DNA of 64,000 bases from Hyphomicrobiales bacterium. GTDB lineage: Bacteria; Pseudomonadota; Alphaproteobacteria; Rhizobiales; Beijerinckiaceae. The DNA lies in contig CANGLU010000002.1 of the NCBI GenBank assembly GCA_947455025.1, positions 1 to 64,000 on the forward strand. Direction: 5' to 3'. The notes under the pieces were generated by a model that saw nothing but the letters and a program-made list of their open reading frames with translations, made no database searches and was not told the origin of the DNA. Position numbers and translations under genes: made by a program. This document shows, piece by piece, positions 27,049-35,226 of this stretch; position 1 is the stretch's first letter; every line of letters begins with the position of its first letter.

Positions 27049-28653
27049 TCATCGGTGCATTGCTCGATCGGTGGCCGTTTCTGGAATCCACCATTCATGA
27101 CCGCGCGATGTTTGAATATAGTGTGGCCAAGGATGTTCAATCGGGGCAGTGTAATCGCACCAAGGCGCTTCCCATTTCTCACCACCAACACCGCCACCGG
27201 TTCGGGTATTGAACTCCTCGCGCGCCGACGCACGAAGCGTTGCGTCGCTGATAATGTCGAGTAGCGTTAACCCTATCGTTTTTGAAGCGGTGATGATCAT
27301 CGGATCAATGCACGAGCGAAGGCCCCCCAGTGCATTCATCACCCAGTCCGGATAGGTGAATCCATCCGTTGCCTTTAAGGCAGGGCGACCGATATAAAGC
27401 CTTACGGTGGGCGCATGCCATGTCATGTCCGTATAATCATCAGACGTATAATGGGTTTGCCAGTCTGGAATTTCCGCTCGCATCAGACGTTCGGCTTCTT
27501 GCGGGTGTAGCAATTTTTCAATCGCATCAATAAAAGGCTTCGCGGTCGGCTTTAAGCCTAGTTCTTTTTGAATGGCGTGGGCCGATATTATGGCGTCACC
27601 ATCAAAGCGAGGCGCGCCGACGCGCGTAAGATGATCGTAGGTGCGTTGTGCCATCGCATGATTAGCAAGGCCCGGTCGCGACTTTGAAACCCAGTGACGC
27701 TTTACAGTGCAATGGGAGGCAAGGGCCGCTGCTTCTGCCGTTCGATCAAGGACAGCCAGCATACGATCGAGCATTTCGCGCGAAGGTGCGCGCATGGCAT
27801 ACATAATCTGCGACATCTGCGCTGGCAGATTATCAGCTGTTGCTTGGCCTGATGCGAGGATCGTTTCGTTCACTGTCCATGTACCGGAATGCGGTAGCAT
27901 ATGATCACGCGCGGTTTTGCCGAGCGTAAACATCATCGTTACCGCATCATTCGCACCGGGCGCACGCGCCATGGTATGCGCGGCTGGAATGGGATTGCCA
28001 CTCGACGATTTGCCTACATCTGCGAGCCATGATTCAGGCTCTTCGCATAGAAATTCGTAAATTACGCCGTAATACGGTCCGCAATGCGTTTCCCATCGGC
28101 ATGTATTGCTGAGCGGCAACATATAGAACGGATGAAACGAGACGATGCCGTCGAGACCGTCATAATATCCTTTGGCGGCATGAATGGGTTTTGAGCCGCG
28201 AACTTTCTCTGCGGGTTCGCCCATAAAGCGCAGCGTGCCCTTGATATCATGCTTTTGCATCACCGCTTTGGTTGCCAATAACCCCCCAAGCCCGCTCATG
28301 CCCAAGGCGGAATGCGGGTCTGTATGGCCGCTTGCAAAGCGCGATAATCCTTCACGTGGCGCACGATAAGTGTCTGCCTTCTGGCAATTGCCGGGGACGG
28401 CATCATATTCGGCATAGGTCATCGCCGATGGGCCGTCACCATTCGACCAACGCGCAGAGAAGGCCGTTGGCATGCCGCCCGAGCCTTCTTCAACCTCGAA
28501 CCCTTCTTCCCTTAGACGCGCCACATACCATGCAGCCGAGCGCTCTTCGCGCCATGCGGTTTCGGCAAAATTCCAGATGGTTTGGTTCCAATCGGAAAGC
28601 TGCCCGCGATGGGTGTCGATCCATGTCAGAATATCTGCGCCGATATCAGCCAT
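27049..28653 (-). CDS. M20 family metallo-amidohydrolase, AbgB-like
   Basis: The 534-residue protein resembles the B subunit of p-aminobenzoyl-glutamate hydrolase and related amidohydrolases. It has NFAETAWREERSAAWYVARLREEGFEVEEG and MTYAEYDAVPGNCQ near residue 75. ASGHTDPHSALG carries the metal-binding His-x-Asp, and MGEPAEKVRGSKPIHAAKGYYDGLDG carries the catalytic and metal Glu. A late SDDYTDMTWHAPTVRLYIG motif is typical of AbgB. The family cleaves N-acyl amino acids in the cytoplasm. The start is set at the ATG behind CGGGGAA; earlier in-frame ATGs have no such site. It is followed by a P1 peptidase and preceded by an NCS1 permease. Confidence 0.87.
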   Translation of the reverse strand: MADIGADILTWIDTHRGQLSDWNQTIWNFAETAWREERSAAWYVARLREEGFEVEEGSGGMPTAFSARWSNGDGPSAMTYAEYDAVPGNCQKADTYRAPREGLSRFASGHTDPHSALGMSGLGGLLATKAVMQKHDIKGTLRFMGEPAEKVRGSKPIHAAKGYYDGLDGIVSFHPFYMLPLSNTCRWETHCGPYYGVIYEFLCEEPESWLADVGKSSSGNPIPAAHTMARAPGANDAVTMMFTLGKTARDHMLPHSGTWTVNETILASGQATADNLPAQMSQIMYAMRAPSREMLDRMLAVLDRTAEAAALASHCTVKRHWVSKSRPGLANHAMAQRTYDHLTRVGAPRFDGDAIISAHAIQKELGLKPTAKPFIDAIEKLLHPQEAERLMRAEIPDWQTHYTSDDYTDMTWHAPTVRLYIGRPALKATDGFTYPDWVMNALGGLRSCIDPMIITASKTIGLTLLDIISDATLRASAREEFNTRTGGGVGGEKWEAPWCDYTAPIEHPWPHYIQTSRGHEWWIPETATDRAMHR

Positions 28654-28733
28654 TGCGATGTTTCCCCGTTTCATTGTGGCGAAGGTCTCTGGGCCCTTAT
28701 CTTCCATGATCGTGAAGCACTGTACAGAGAGCT

Positions 28734-28768
28734 ATAAAAAAAGCCCGCAGCGGATAGGCTGCGGGCTT
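28734..28768 (-). terminator. Rho-independent terminator after NCS1 permease gene
   Basis: On the minus strand an 11-bp perfect stem (AAGCCCGCAGC, loop of six, GCTGCGGGCTT) is followed by seven T. It lies about 20 bases after the permease stop and separates it from the AbgB-like gene. Confidence 0.92.
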
Positions 28769-28789
28769 CATCGATGAGTGTAATTTTAC

Positions 28790-30226
28790 TTAGTGCGCAG
28801 GTTCTCCCGAACGCATGACATAATAGACGGCACCGGCAATGATAACGCCAATGAACCAGCCATAAATGCCCCACCAGGATGGCAGGATCGTCGTGAAGAA
28901 CGGCAAGATCGTCGAGAAAATTCCGGCGATGCCAGCGGCAATAAAGGCCTTCGTATTCCAGCCATTGCCAAAGCGATATTCACCTTGTTCCTGATAAAGC
29001 GCTTCGACATTGATAACGCCTTTTCGGATGAGGAAATAGTCGACCATCAGCACGCCGAAAATCGGACCCATTGTGGAGCCGATGAAATTGACGAACTGCG
29101 CCGCGCCGCCTTCCCATGGTGCAAACGGATAGAGCACCAAAGCAATACCGGCGGCGATGTAACCACCCTTTTTAAAGTCGATCTGCTTTGGAAAAACGTT
29201 AGCAAAGTCGAAGGCTGGCGATACGAAATTGGCCACAACATTGATTCCGAGAGTCGCGACTGCGAACGTCAAGGCAGCAAGCAAAGCGAGGAACCAATTG
29301 TCGAATTTGGCCGAGATCTGGTCAGGGTGAAGCAAGACCTCACCATAGACCTTGAAGGCTGCCGTTGTTGTGATGCCGGCCACCAAGGTGAACAGAATGA
29401 GGTTGATTGGCAGACCCCAGAGATTACCCGTACGAAGCGCTTTTTCGTCTTTGGCATACCGCGAGAAATCGCAGAAGTTGAGATAAAGCGCACCGAAATA
29501 GGTTATCCACGTAGCAGCAACGGCAAAGAGCGCGCCGATCGAACCGGGTTCACCAAAACTTCCAGCATCCTTCGTCTTGTCGAGCAAAACGTCGCGCGGA
29601 ATGTCCGAGCCAAAGGAAATGCCACCGGCTTGGATCGTCAGAGCAACGGCCAAGACAAGCATCATGAGCCAAACGGCGGGGCCGGCCCAGTCTTGGAATT
29701 TGCGAACCGTTTCCATGCCCCGCTGAATGATGAGGAGTTGGAGGGCCCAGACGATCACGTAGCAAATCACTTCAAGCGTTGAATGGCCGAGCATATGGCT
29801 CGACTGTTGAAAGGCCATCATGCCTTCCGAGCGCGTGAGGAGGGCGACGATGGCGCCCGATGCCGCACTGGTCTGCGCGCCATACCAGAAGCACGCGACG
29901 ATGGCGCGGACCAAGGCTGGAATATTGGCGCCCCAAATGCCGAACGAGGCGCGGGCAAGAACCGGATATGGAACGCCGGTTCTGACACCGGCCAAGCCGA
30001 CCATGTTCATGAGGAAGTAAATCACCACCGATCCGAGGCCGATCGCGACAATGAAATTAACGAAATTGCCGCAAATCAGAAAAAGACTAGCGGCAAGATA
30101 GTAGCCCCAAAGGCTGTGAACGTCCGATGTCCAGACGTTAAAAATACTGAACGCACCCCAATTGCGGTCGGTACTTGGTGCCAAATCGTCATTATAGAGC
30201 GATGGCGAGGCATTTTTTAAAGCCAT
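28790..30226 (-). CDS. NCS1 family nucleobase/allantoin/hydantoin-type permease
   Basis: The 478-residue protein has 12 hydrophobic segments and the NCS1 hallmarks. These are NRNWGAFSIFNVWTSDVHSLWGYYLAASLF at the N-terminus (here written from TDRNWG), GVPYPVLARASFGIWGANIPALVRAIVACFWYG, and NFCDFSRYAK. The family symports purines, pyrimidines, hydantoins, allantoin or thiamine across the inner membrane. GGGGA lies about 8 bases before the ATG. A strong terminator follows. The neighbours, an M20 amidohydrolase and a P1 peptidase, suggest uptake of a nitrogen compound to be hydrolysed, but the ligand cannot be deduced. Confidence 0.92.
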   Translation of the reverse strand: MALKNASPSLYNDDLAPSTDRNWGAFSIFNVWTSDVHSLWGYYLAASLFLICGNFVNFIVAIGLGSVVIYFLMNMVGLAGVRTGVPYPVLARASFGIWGANIPALVRAIVACFWYGAQTSAASGAIVALLTRSEGMMAFQQSSHMLGHSTLEVICYVIVWALQLLIIQRGMETVRKFQDWAGPAVWLMMLVLAVALTIQAGGISFGSDIPRDVLLDKTKDAGSFGEPGSIGALFAVAATWITYFGALYLNFCDFSRYAKDEKALRTGNLWGLPINLILFTLVAGITTTAAFKVYGEVLLHPDQISAKFDNWFLALLAALTFAVATLGINVVANFVSPAFDFANVFPKQIDFKKGGYIAAGIALVLYPFAPWEGGAAQFVNFIGSTMGPIFGVLMVDYFLIRKGVINVEALYQEQGEYRFGNGWNTKAFIAAGIAGIFSTILPFFTTILPSWWGIYGWFIGVIIAGAVYYVMRSGEPAH

Positions 30227-30302
30227 AAGCGTGTCCCCTAAAGATTATAAATGCCCATTTTTGGGCTTAGTAGCTCTATAGAGATAACGTGAATCGCTAA
30301 AA

Positions 30303-30330
30303 TGTCCAATTATTGATTGTTTATTGGACA
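30303..30330. promoter_or_regulatory. Operator-like inverted repeat between NCS1 and alpha-hydroxy-acid dehydrogenase genes
   Basis: TGTCCAAT at 30303-30310 is perfectly inverted at 30323-30330 (ATTGGACA) across 12 bases. It lies in the 214-base divergent intergenic region, 77 bases before the permease ATG on one side and 111 before the dehydrogenase ATG on the other. The position fits a site controlling either or both genes. No regulator gene is adjacent. Confidence 0.5.
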
Positions 30331-30440
30331 GAATTTGCGGTTGCATCGCGCTCGTTGGGCGAGGGATTCTATCAACGGCCTTCTCAAAATGGGTAAATCG
30401 TACTACCGATAGGGTCTGTTTGACGAATGAGGATGTAAAA

Positions 30441-31598
30441 ATGTCTGCCCTTCAATCCTGCCTGACGATTGCTGATCTGAAGAAACTCGCGAAACGTCGT
30501 GTTCCGAAGATGTTTTTTGATTATGCGGATTCGGGCAGTTGGACCGAGACGACCTACCGCAACAATGAAAGCGATTTTCATCAAATCATGTTGCGCCAGC
30601 GCGTGGCCGTCAACATGGAAGGACGCTCGCTTAAAACCGAAATGTTGGGCGAGACGATCGCGATGCCGGTGGCTCTGGCGCCGACGGGCCTGACGGGGAT
30701 GCAAAATCCTGATGGTGAAATCAAAGCGGCAAAGGCGGCCGAAAAATTCGGTATTCCCTTCACGCTCTCGACCATGAGCATTTGTTCGATTGAGGACGTC
30801 GCCGAAAACACGACCAAGCCCTTTTGGTTCCAGCTTTATGTGATGCGCGACCGCGGCTTTATCGAGCGCCTGATTGACCGGACAAAGGCTGCGAAATGCT
30901 CGGCACTTGTCTTGACCATGGATTTGCAGATTTTAGGCCAGCGCCACAAGGATATCCGGAATGGATTATCGGCCCCGCCCAAATTTACCCCGAAACATAT
31001 TTGGCAGATGGCGACGCGTCCCGCGTGGTCGCTAGGGATGCTCGGCACCCACCGCCGCACCTTTCGTAACCTTGTGGGGCATGTTGATAATCTCGTCGAT
31101 TTGAGTTCGCTTTCGGCTTGGACGGGTTCGCAATTTGACCCGACATTGAGCTGGAGCGATGTCGGTTGGATCAAAGATCGATTTGGCGGCAAAGTGATCG
31201 TTAAAGGCGTGTTGGACGCGGAGGACGCGCGCTCGGCGGTTGCCAATGGTGCAGACGGCATCATCGTATCGAACCACGGCGGAAGGCAATTGGATGGCGC
31301 ACCATCCTCAATCCGCGTGCTTCCCGAAATCGTCGCAGCGGTTGGCGGGAAGACAGAGATTTACATCGATGGCGGTATTCGCTCCGGCCAGGACGTCATC
31401 AAGGCTTTGGCGCTTGGGGCCAAGTCGACCTTTATTGGCCGGCCGTTTCTTTATGGTTTGGGGGCAGGCGGCGAAGCGGGCGTAACCCGCGCCTTGGAGA
31501 TTATCCAAAAAGAGATGGATATCACCATGGCGCTCTGTGGCGAACGCGACATTAAAAACATCGGCCCGCATACCATTTATAAAAATGGTCTGGTCTGA
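30441..31598 (+). CDS. FMN-dependent alpha-hydroxy-acid dehydrogenase (L-lactate dehydrogenase-like, LldD family)
   Basis: The 385-residue protein has the FMN barrel of the lactate/glycolate/mandelate family. It has TIADLKKLAKRRVPKMFFDYADSGSWTETTYRNN, MPVALAPTGLTGM, and STMSICSIEDVAENTTKPFWFQLYVMRDRGF. The catalytic His and Arg lie in SNHGGRQLDGAPSSI, and GGIRSGQDVIKALALGAKSTFIGRPFLYG binds FMN phosphate. It oxidises a 2-hydroxy acid to the keto acid, probably L-lactate, passing electrons to quinone or oxygen. The ATG behind GAGGA is chosen; a longer frame upstream has no ribosome site. The neighbouring permease is divergent and may be unrelated. Confidence 0.92.
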   Translation: MSALQSCLTIADLKKLAKRRVPKMFFDYADSGSWTETTYRNNESDFHQIMLRQRVAVNMEGRSLKTEMLGETIAMPVALAPTGLTGMQNPDGEIKAAKAAEKFGIPFTLSTMSICSIEDVAENTTKPFWFQLYVMRDRGFIERLIDRTKAAKCSALVLTMDLQILGQRHKDIRNGLSAPPKFTPKHIWQMATRPAWSLGMLGTHRRTFRNLVGHVDNLVDLSSLSAWTGSQFDPTLSWSDVGWIKDRFGGKVIVKGVLDAEDARSAVANGADGIIVSNHGGRQLDGAPSSIRVLPEIVAAVGGKTEIYIDGGIRSGQDVIKALALGAKSTFIGRPFLYGLGAGGEAGVTRALEIIQKEMDITMALCGERDIKNIGPHTIYKNGLV

Positions 31599-31626
31599 GG
31601 TCTGCGATAAAATTAGGCGCTTGCGA

Positions 31627-31866
31627 CTATTCGCCTTTTAAAAACGGCTCGACTTTGCCTTTGAGCTTGATCGTCATGGCGTTGCCGTGACGGTCTTTCG
31701 CGGTTCCGGCGGCAACCCTGACCCAGCCCTCGCTCACGCAATATTCCTCGACATTGGTCTTCTCCACGCCATTGAAGAGAATTCCAACGCCGCTTTGAAG
31801 CAATTTAGCATTGTGAAAGGGGCTGTCGGGATGGATCGAAAGGCGGTCAGGGAGTGTCGCGGTCAT
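31627..31866 (-). CDS. DUF3297 family protein
   Basis: The 79-residue protein MTATLPDRLSIHPDSPFHNAKLL...VGILFNGVEKTNVEEYCVSEGWVRV matches DUF3297, a small single-domain family frequent in proteobacteria (glutathione peroxidase-associated in some annotations, without known function). The C-terminus is basic and ends MTIKLKGKVEPFLKGE. The frame is open for 55 more codons upstream, but that part has none of the family pattern and overlaps the promoter region of the divergent cold-shock gene, so the internal ATG is used. Confidence 0.85.
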   Translation of the reverse strand: MTATLPDRLSIHPDSPFHNAKLLQSGVGILFNGVEKTNVEEYCVSEGWVRVAAGTAKDRHGNAMTIKLKGKVEPFLKGE

Positions 31867-32032
31867 GGAATAGGCCTCAAAAATTGAATAGAGGCTGTTT
31901 AATCGACCCATCTTCACTTGGCAAACCGGCAGTCTGATAATGGTCGATTCCGACGAATTGTTCAAAATACGACATTTGACGATTTTATTTCCGAAAATAT
32001 TGCCATGTCGAAATTTGCAGGTTACGTTCAAG

Positions 32033-32053
32033 ATCCGTCAGCGGTTGACGGAT
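32033..32053 (+). promoter_or_regulatory. Hairpin in the cspA leader, just before the ribosome binding site
   Basis: ATCCGTCA at 32033-32040 pairs with TGACGGAT at 32046-32053 around a five-base loop. The Shine-Dalgarno GAGGG follows six bases later. Cold-shock mRNAs often have temperature-sensitive leader structures, so this stem may tune translation of the gene. Confidence 0.4.
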
Positions 32054-32068
32054 TTCTTCGAGGGCGTG

Positions 32069-32278
32069 ATGGCTACAGGAACTGTTAAGTGGTTTAATGC
32101 AACCAAAGGTTATGGATTTATTCAGCCAGATGGCGGCGGCGCGGATGTGTTTGTACACATTTCAGCTGTCCAGCAGGCTGGATTACAGGATCTGCAAGAA
32201 AAGCAAAAAGTCAGCTATGAGCTGATTATGGATCCACGGAAAAACAAGACAAGCGCTGGCAATCTCAAGCTCGCTTAA
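32069..32278 (+). CDS. CspA family cold-shock protein
   Basis: The 69-residue protein is a single cold-shock domain: [38 protein letters not shown]. Both RNA-binding motifs (KGYGFI and VFVHI) are intact. It is an RNA chaperone of the CspA type. GAGGG lies 4-8 bases before the ATG. An open frame extends upstream but is not protein-like. The leader carries a hairpin and the gene is followed by a G-rich hairpin. Confidence 0.95.
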   Translation: MATGTVKWFNATKGYGFIQPDGGGADVFVHISAVQQAGLQDLQEKQKVSYELIMDPRKNKTSAGNLKLA

Positions 32279-32296
32279 TTGTTTTTTTGACGATAG

Positions 32297-32323
32297 CCGA
32301 AGGAGGGGTTACCCCTTCTTCGG
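32297..32323 (+). terminator. Strong hairpin after the cspA-like gene
   Basis: CCGAAGGAGGGG pairs with CCCCTTCTTCGG (12 bp, one G-T wobble) around a three-base loop, 18 bases after the stop. It has no T-run behind it, so it is either an atypical terminator or an mRNA-stabilising stem. Confidence 0.45.
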
Positions 32324-32382
32324 AGGGTGTAAGGCAGGCTTATGGGTCGCCGCACGCGTGCGGTGGAACATGAAAGGTGTCG

Positions 32383-33405
32383 ATGAGCGTGCTTAACCGT
32401 TTCATTGAGGCCATGCCAAAGGCCGAACTCCACCTTCACATCGAAGGCACATTGGAGCCTGAGATGATGATCGCGCTCGCGGAGCGCAACGGCATCCAGC
32501 TTCCCTATGCGGATGTCGAAGCCGTTCGGCGCGCGTTCGCCTTTGGCTCACTTCAGGATTTTTTAGACGTCTATTATGCGGGCATGTCGGTGCTTGTGAC
32601 GTCACGCGACTTCTTTGATTTGGCATTCGCGTATCTTAGCCAAATGCACGTCCAAAATGTGCGGCATGTTGAAATCTTTTTTGATCCCCAAGGCCACACG
32701 GCGCGCGGTGTTTCCTTTGATACCGTCCTATCCGGATTGGTCGATGCGCTTGAACGCGCCAAGCGCGATTTTGGGATCTCATCCAAACTGATTATGTGCT
32801 TCTTGCGCCATCTTCCGGAAGAAGAGGCGTTTGCAACGCTCAAGGATGCCTGCCGGTGCCGCGATCATATTTTTGCGATTGGTCTTGATTCATCAGAGAA
32901 GGGCCATCCACCCTCCAAATTCTCGCGCGTCTATCGTGAGGCCCGTCAGCAAGGGTTTATTGCTGTCGCCCATGCGGGTGAAGAAGGCCCGCCCGCCTAT
33001 GTTTGCGAAGCCTTGGACGATTTAAAGGTTAAACGCATTGATCACGGCAACCGCGCGTTAGAAGATCCCCATCTGGTTCAACGATTGGTCAATGATAAGG
33101 TCCCGATGACGGTTTGCCCCCTATCCAATCAAAGACTGCAAGTCTGTCCGGATCTCACGCAACACCCGTTGCGCCGAATGTTGAAAGCAGGCCTATTGGT
33201 GAGTGTTAATTCGGATGATCCATCCTATTTCGGTGGGTATATCACCGATAATTTTCTGGCGATCCAATCGGCCCTTGAGCTGGATCGGAAAGAGATCATC
33301 CAACTCGGCCGCAACGCGTTTAAATCATCCTTTATGACCGATTCTGAAAAGCAATCCGCGCTCGATCAATTTGATCACTTTGTCGAGCGCTTTGATGGGC
33401 ACTAA
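32383..33405 (+). CDS. add: Adenine deaminase-type member of the adenosine deaminase family
   Basis: The 340-residue protein has the metal site HLHIEGTLEPE near residue 18 and the catalytic Glu within VAHAGEEGPPAYV. IDHGNRALEDPHL follows, then CPLSNQRLQV, and the final metal Asp is in SVNSDDPSYFGGY. HIEGxLEPE and HAGEEGP are the variants seen in adenine deaminases of the ADA family (fungal Aah1 and bacterial homologues), whereas true adenosine deaminases read HLDGxL and HAGE. It probably converts adenine to hypoxanthine in the cytosol, although many databases say adenosine deaminase. AAAGG precedes the chosen ATG. The stop overlaps that of the convergent BKACE gene. Confidence 0.88.
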   Translation: MSVLNRFIEAMPKAELHLHIEGTLEPEMMIALAERNGIQLPYADVEAVRRAFAFGSLQDFLDVYYAGMSVLVTSRDFFDLAFAYLSQMHVQNVRHVEIFFDPQGHTARGVSFDTVLSGLVDALERAKRDFGISSKLIMCFLRHLPEEEAFATLKDACRCRDHIFAIGLDSSEKGHPPSKFSRVYREARQQGFIAVAHAGEEGPPAYVCEALDDLKVKRIDHGNRALEDPHLVQRLVNDKVPMTVCPLSNQRLQVCPDLTQHPLRRMLKAGLLVSVNSDDPSYFGGYITDNFLAIQSALELDRKEIIQLGRNAFKSSFMTDSEKQSALDQFDHFVERFDGH

Positions 33406-34337
33406 TCAATCGATGTCTGCGTACTGCCTTTAAGCCCCAAAATCGCCCGTGCTTCATCGGGTGTTGCAACCGCGTGGCCGAGGCCTTCAATCAAACCTCG
33501 CGCGATTGTTACCTGTTCTGCATTGGATACGGCTAAACGTCCCGGTGCCGCCCAAATTGAATCTTCAAGACCAACCCGGACATGGCCTCCGGTCGCCGCT
33601 GAGATCGCGGCAATCGGCATTTGATTTCGGCCTGCGCCAAGTACCGACCATTCGAAATCTCTACCAAACAAGCGATCAGCCGTCCGCTTCATATGCATCA
33701 CATCATCGGGATGCGGGCCAATACCACCCAAGATACCAAAGACGGTTTGAACAAAGAGCGGTGGCGTCACAAGTTTGCGATCAAGAAAATGCGCGAGATT
33801 ATAAAGATGCGCCGTATCATAGCACTCATATTCAAAACGGGTGCCCGCATCTTTTAACGTTGCAAGGACATATTCGATATCTTTGAAGGTATTGCGAAAC
33901 ACAAGATCGCGCGAATTTTCAAGGACGATAGGCTCCCATTCATGCTTGAATTCGGAGAAGCGCCCCAGCATCGGAAATAGTCCAAAATTCATCGAGCCCA
34001 TATTGAGCGATGCAAGCTCCGGTTTGAAATGGGCTGCAGGTTGAACGCGCTCTGCAACCGTCATGGATGGCGCGCCACCCGTCGTGAGATTAATCACACC
34101 ATCGCACGCATTTTTGATGGTCGATAAAAATCTTCCAAAGGCTTCGGGCGATTGATCTGGACGCCCGTTTTCAGGGTTGCGGGCATGAAGATGGACAATA
34201 GCCGCCCCGGCCTTTGCAGCCTCAATGGCGGAAGCTGCAATCTCGTCTGGCGTGACGGGCAAATGCGGCGACATGGAAGGCGTATGAATAGCCCCTGTAA
34301 TCGCGCATGTGATAATAACTTTACGCTGCTTGGCCAT
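33402..34337 (-). CDS. 3-keto-5-aminohexanoate cleavage family enzyme (BKACE, DUF849)
   Basis: The 311-residue protein matches the BKACE family of beta-keto acid cleavage enzymes. It has VIITCAITGAIHTPSMSPHLPVTPDEIAASAIEAAKAGAAIVHLHARNPENG, where HLHAR provides zinc-binding His residues. INLTTGGAPSMTVAERV, LNMGSMNFG and VRVGLEDSIW follow. Members transfer an acyl unit from a beta-keto acid to acetyl-CoA, for example in lysine or carnitine breakdown. The specificity pocket cannot be read by eye. It follows an SDR dehydrogenase gene by 17 bases, and such a dehydrogenase could supply the keto acid. AGGAA precedes the ATG; a GTG one codon upstream is possible. Confidence 0.93.
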   Translation of the reverse strand: MAKQRKVIITCAITGAIHTPSMSPHLPVTPDEIAASAIEAAKAGAAIVHLHARNPENGRPDQSPEAFGRFLSTIKNACDGVINLTTGGAPSMTVAERVQPAAHFKPELASLNMGSMNFGLFPMLGRFSEFKHEWEPIVLENSRDLVFRNTFKDIEYVLATLKDAGTRFEYECYDTAHLYNLAHFLDRKLVTPPLFVQTVFGILGGIGPHPDDVMHMKRTADRLFGRDFEWSVLGAGRNQMPIAAISAATGGHVRVGLEDSIWAAPGRLAVSNAEQVTIARGLIEGLGHAVATPDEARAILGLKGSTQTSID

Positions 34338-34354
34338 CACAAATTCCTGCTTAA

Positions 34355-35146
34355 TCAGAGTGCTTCAACATTACCGTCAACGCCAAGGGATTGACCTGAA
34401 ATATGGCGGCCCGCAGCAGAAAGTAAAAAGAGAACGGTGCCAGCAACATCGCCAGCCGTTACCATGCGACGCATTGAGACGCGGTCAAGATAGGTCTTTT
34501 CCATCGCCGTATAACTCACGCCCGTTTGCTCGGCACGCGCTTTGATCACATTGGTCATGCGCGGTCCTTCCACAATACCCGGCAAGATCGCGTTCACCCT
34601 TATATTATCGGGACCAAGCTCTTTGGCGAGCGATTGCGTGAAGCCGATCACGCCCCATTTGGCGGCGGCATAGGGAGTGCGAAACGCATAGCCGAAGCGC
34701 CCTGCGGCCGACGATAAATTTACGAGCGATCCGCCACCGGCCGCCTTGATGAGAGGTACCGCGCGTCGCGCGCATAGAAATTGTCCGGTGAGGCAAATAT
34801 CCAGCGTTCTTTTCCACTCCATAGGATCAAGCTCTTCCACCTTACCCGTGGGCCCAGCGATACCGGCATTGTTGATCAGCGCATCAAGACCGCAAAGCTG
34901 GTGTTTTGCTTCATCGAACAAATGGTCGACATCGCTTTCGTTCGAAACATCGGCTTTTGTTGCACCATGCGTCGGATGGGTTCGTTTGAAATCATCTAGA
35001 TGGGCATCATCCAGGTCACAAATATGGACGCGCGCACCACAATCAATCAACAGATCCGCAATGGCACGCCCGATGCCCGAAGCACCCGCTGTGATGAGAA
35101 CACGATTTTCTTTTCCAAGCGAAAAAACATCGGCAATAGATGACAT
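34355..35146 (-). CDS. SDR family oxidoreductase
   Basis: The 263-residue protein is a classical short-chain dehydrogenase. It has the cofactor motif LITAGASGIGRAIADLLID, an Asp after the second strand (VHICDLDD, favouring NAD), NNAGIAG, the catalytic Ser in NLSSAAGRFG, and the YxxxK motif in TPYAAAKWGVIGF. NAILPGIVEGPRM follows. GGAG lies 6 bases before the chosen ATG. It lies upstream of the BKACE gene on the same strand, so oxidation of a 3-hydroxy acid before beta-keto cleavage is a natural guess. Confidence 0.92.
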   Translation of the reverse strand: MSSIADVFSLGKENRVLITAGASGIGRAIADLLIDCGARVHICDLDDAHLDDFKRTHPTHGATKADVSNESDVDHLFDEAKHQLCGLDALINNAGIAGPTGKVEELDPMEWKRTLDICLTGQFLCARRAVPLIKAAGGGSLVNLSSAAGRFGYAFRTPYAAAKWGVIGFTQSLAKELGPDNIRVNAILPGIVEGPRMTNVIKARAEQTGVSYTAMEKTYLDRVSMRRMVTAGDVAGTVLFLLSAAGRHISGQSLGVDGNVEAL

Positions 35147-35226
35147 CAATAACTCCGGCTTGCCCGCGATCAGATTTACTGATCGTATGCGAGGCGGATT
35201 GGGAAGCGCAAGGGCAGGGAAACGAG

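Noticed and set aside
28793-29782. A 329-codon open frame on the plus strand across the NCS1 permease gene
   Set aside because: It lies wholly antisense to a clearly conserved permease. Its product is an Arg/Glu/Asn-rich sequence with no motif, as expected of the complement of a membrane-protein gene.
32350-32363. CCGCACGCGTGCGG palindrome before the adenine deaminase gene
   Set aside because: It is perfect but short and GC-rich. Such palindromes arise easily by chance, and nothing else supports a function.
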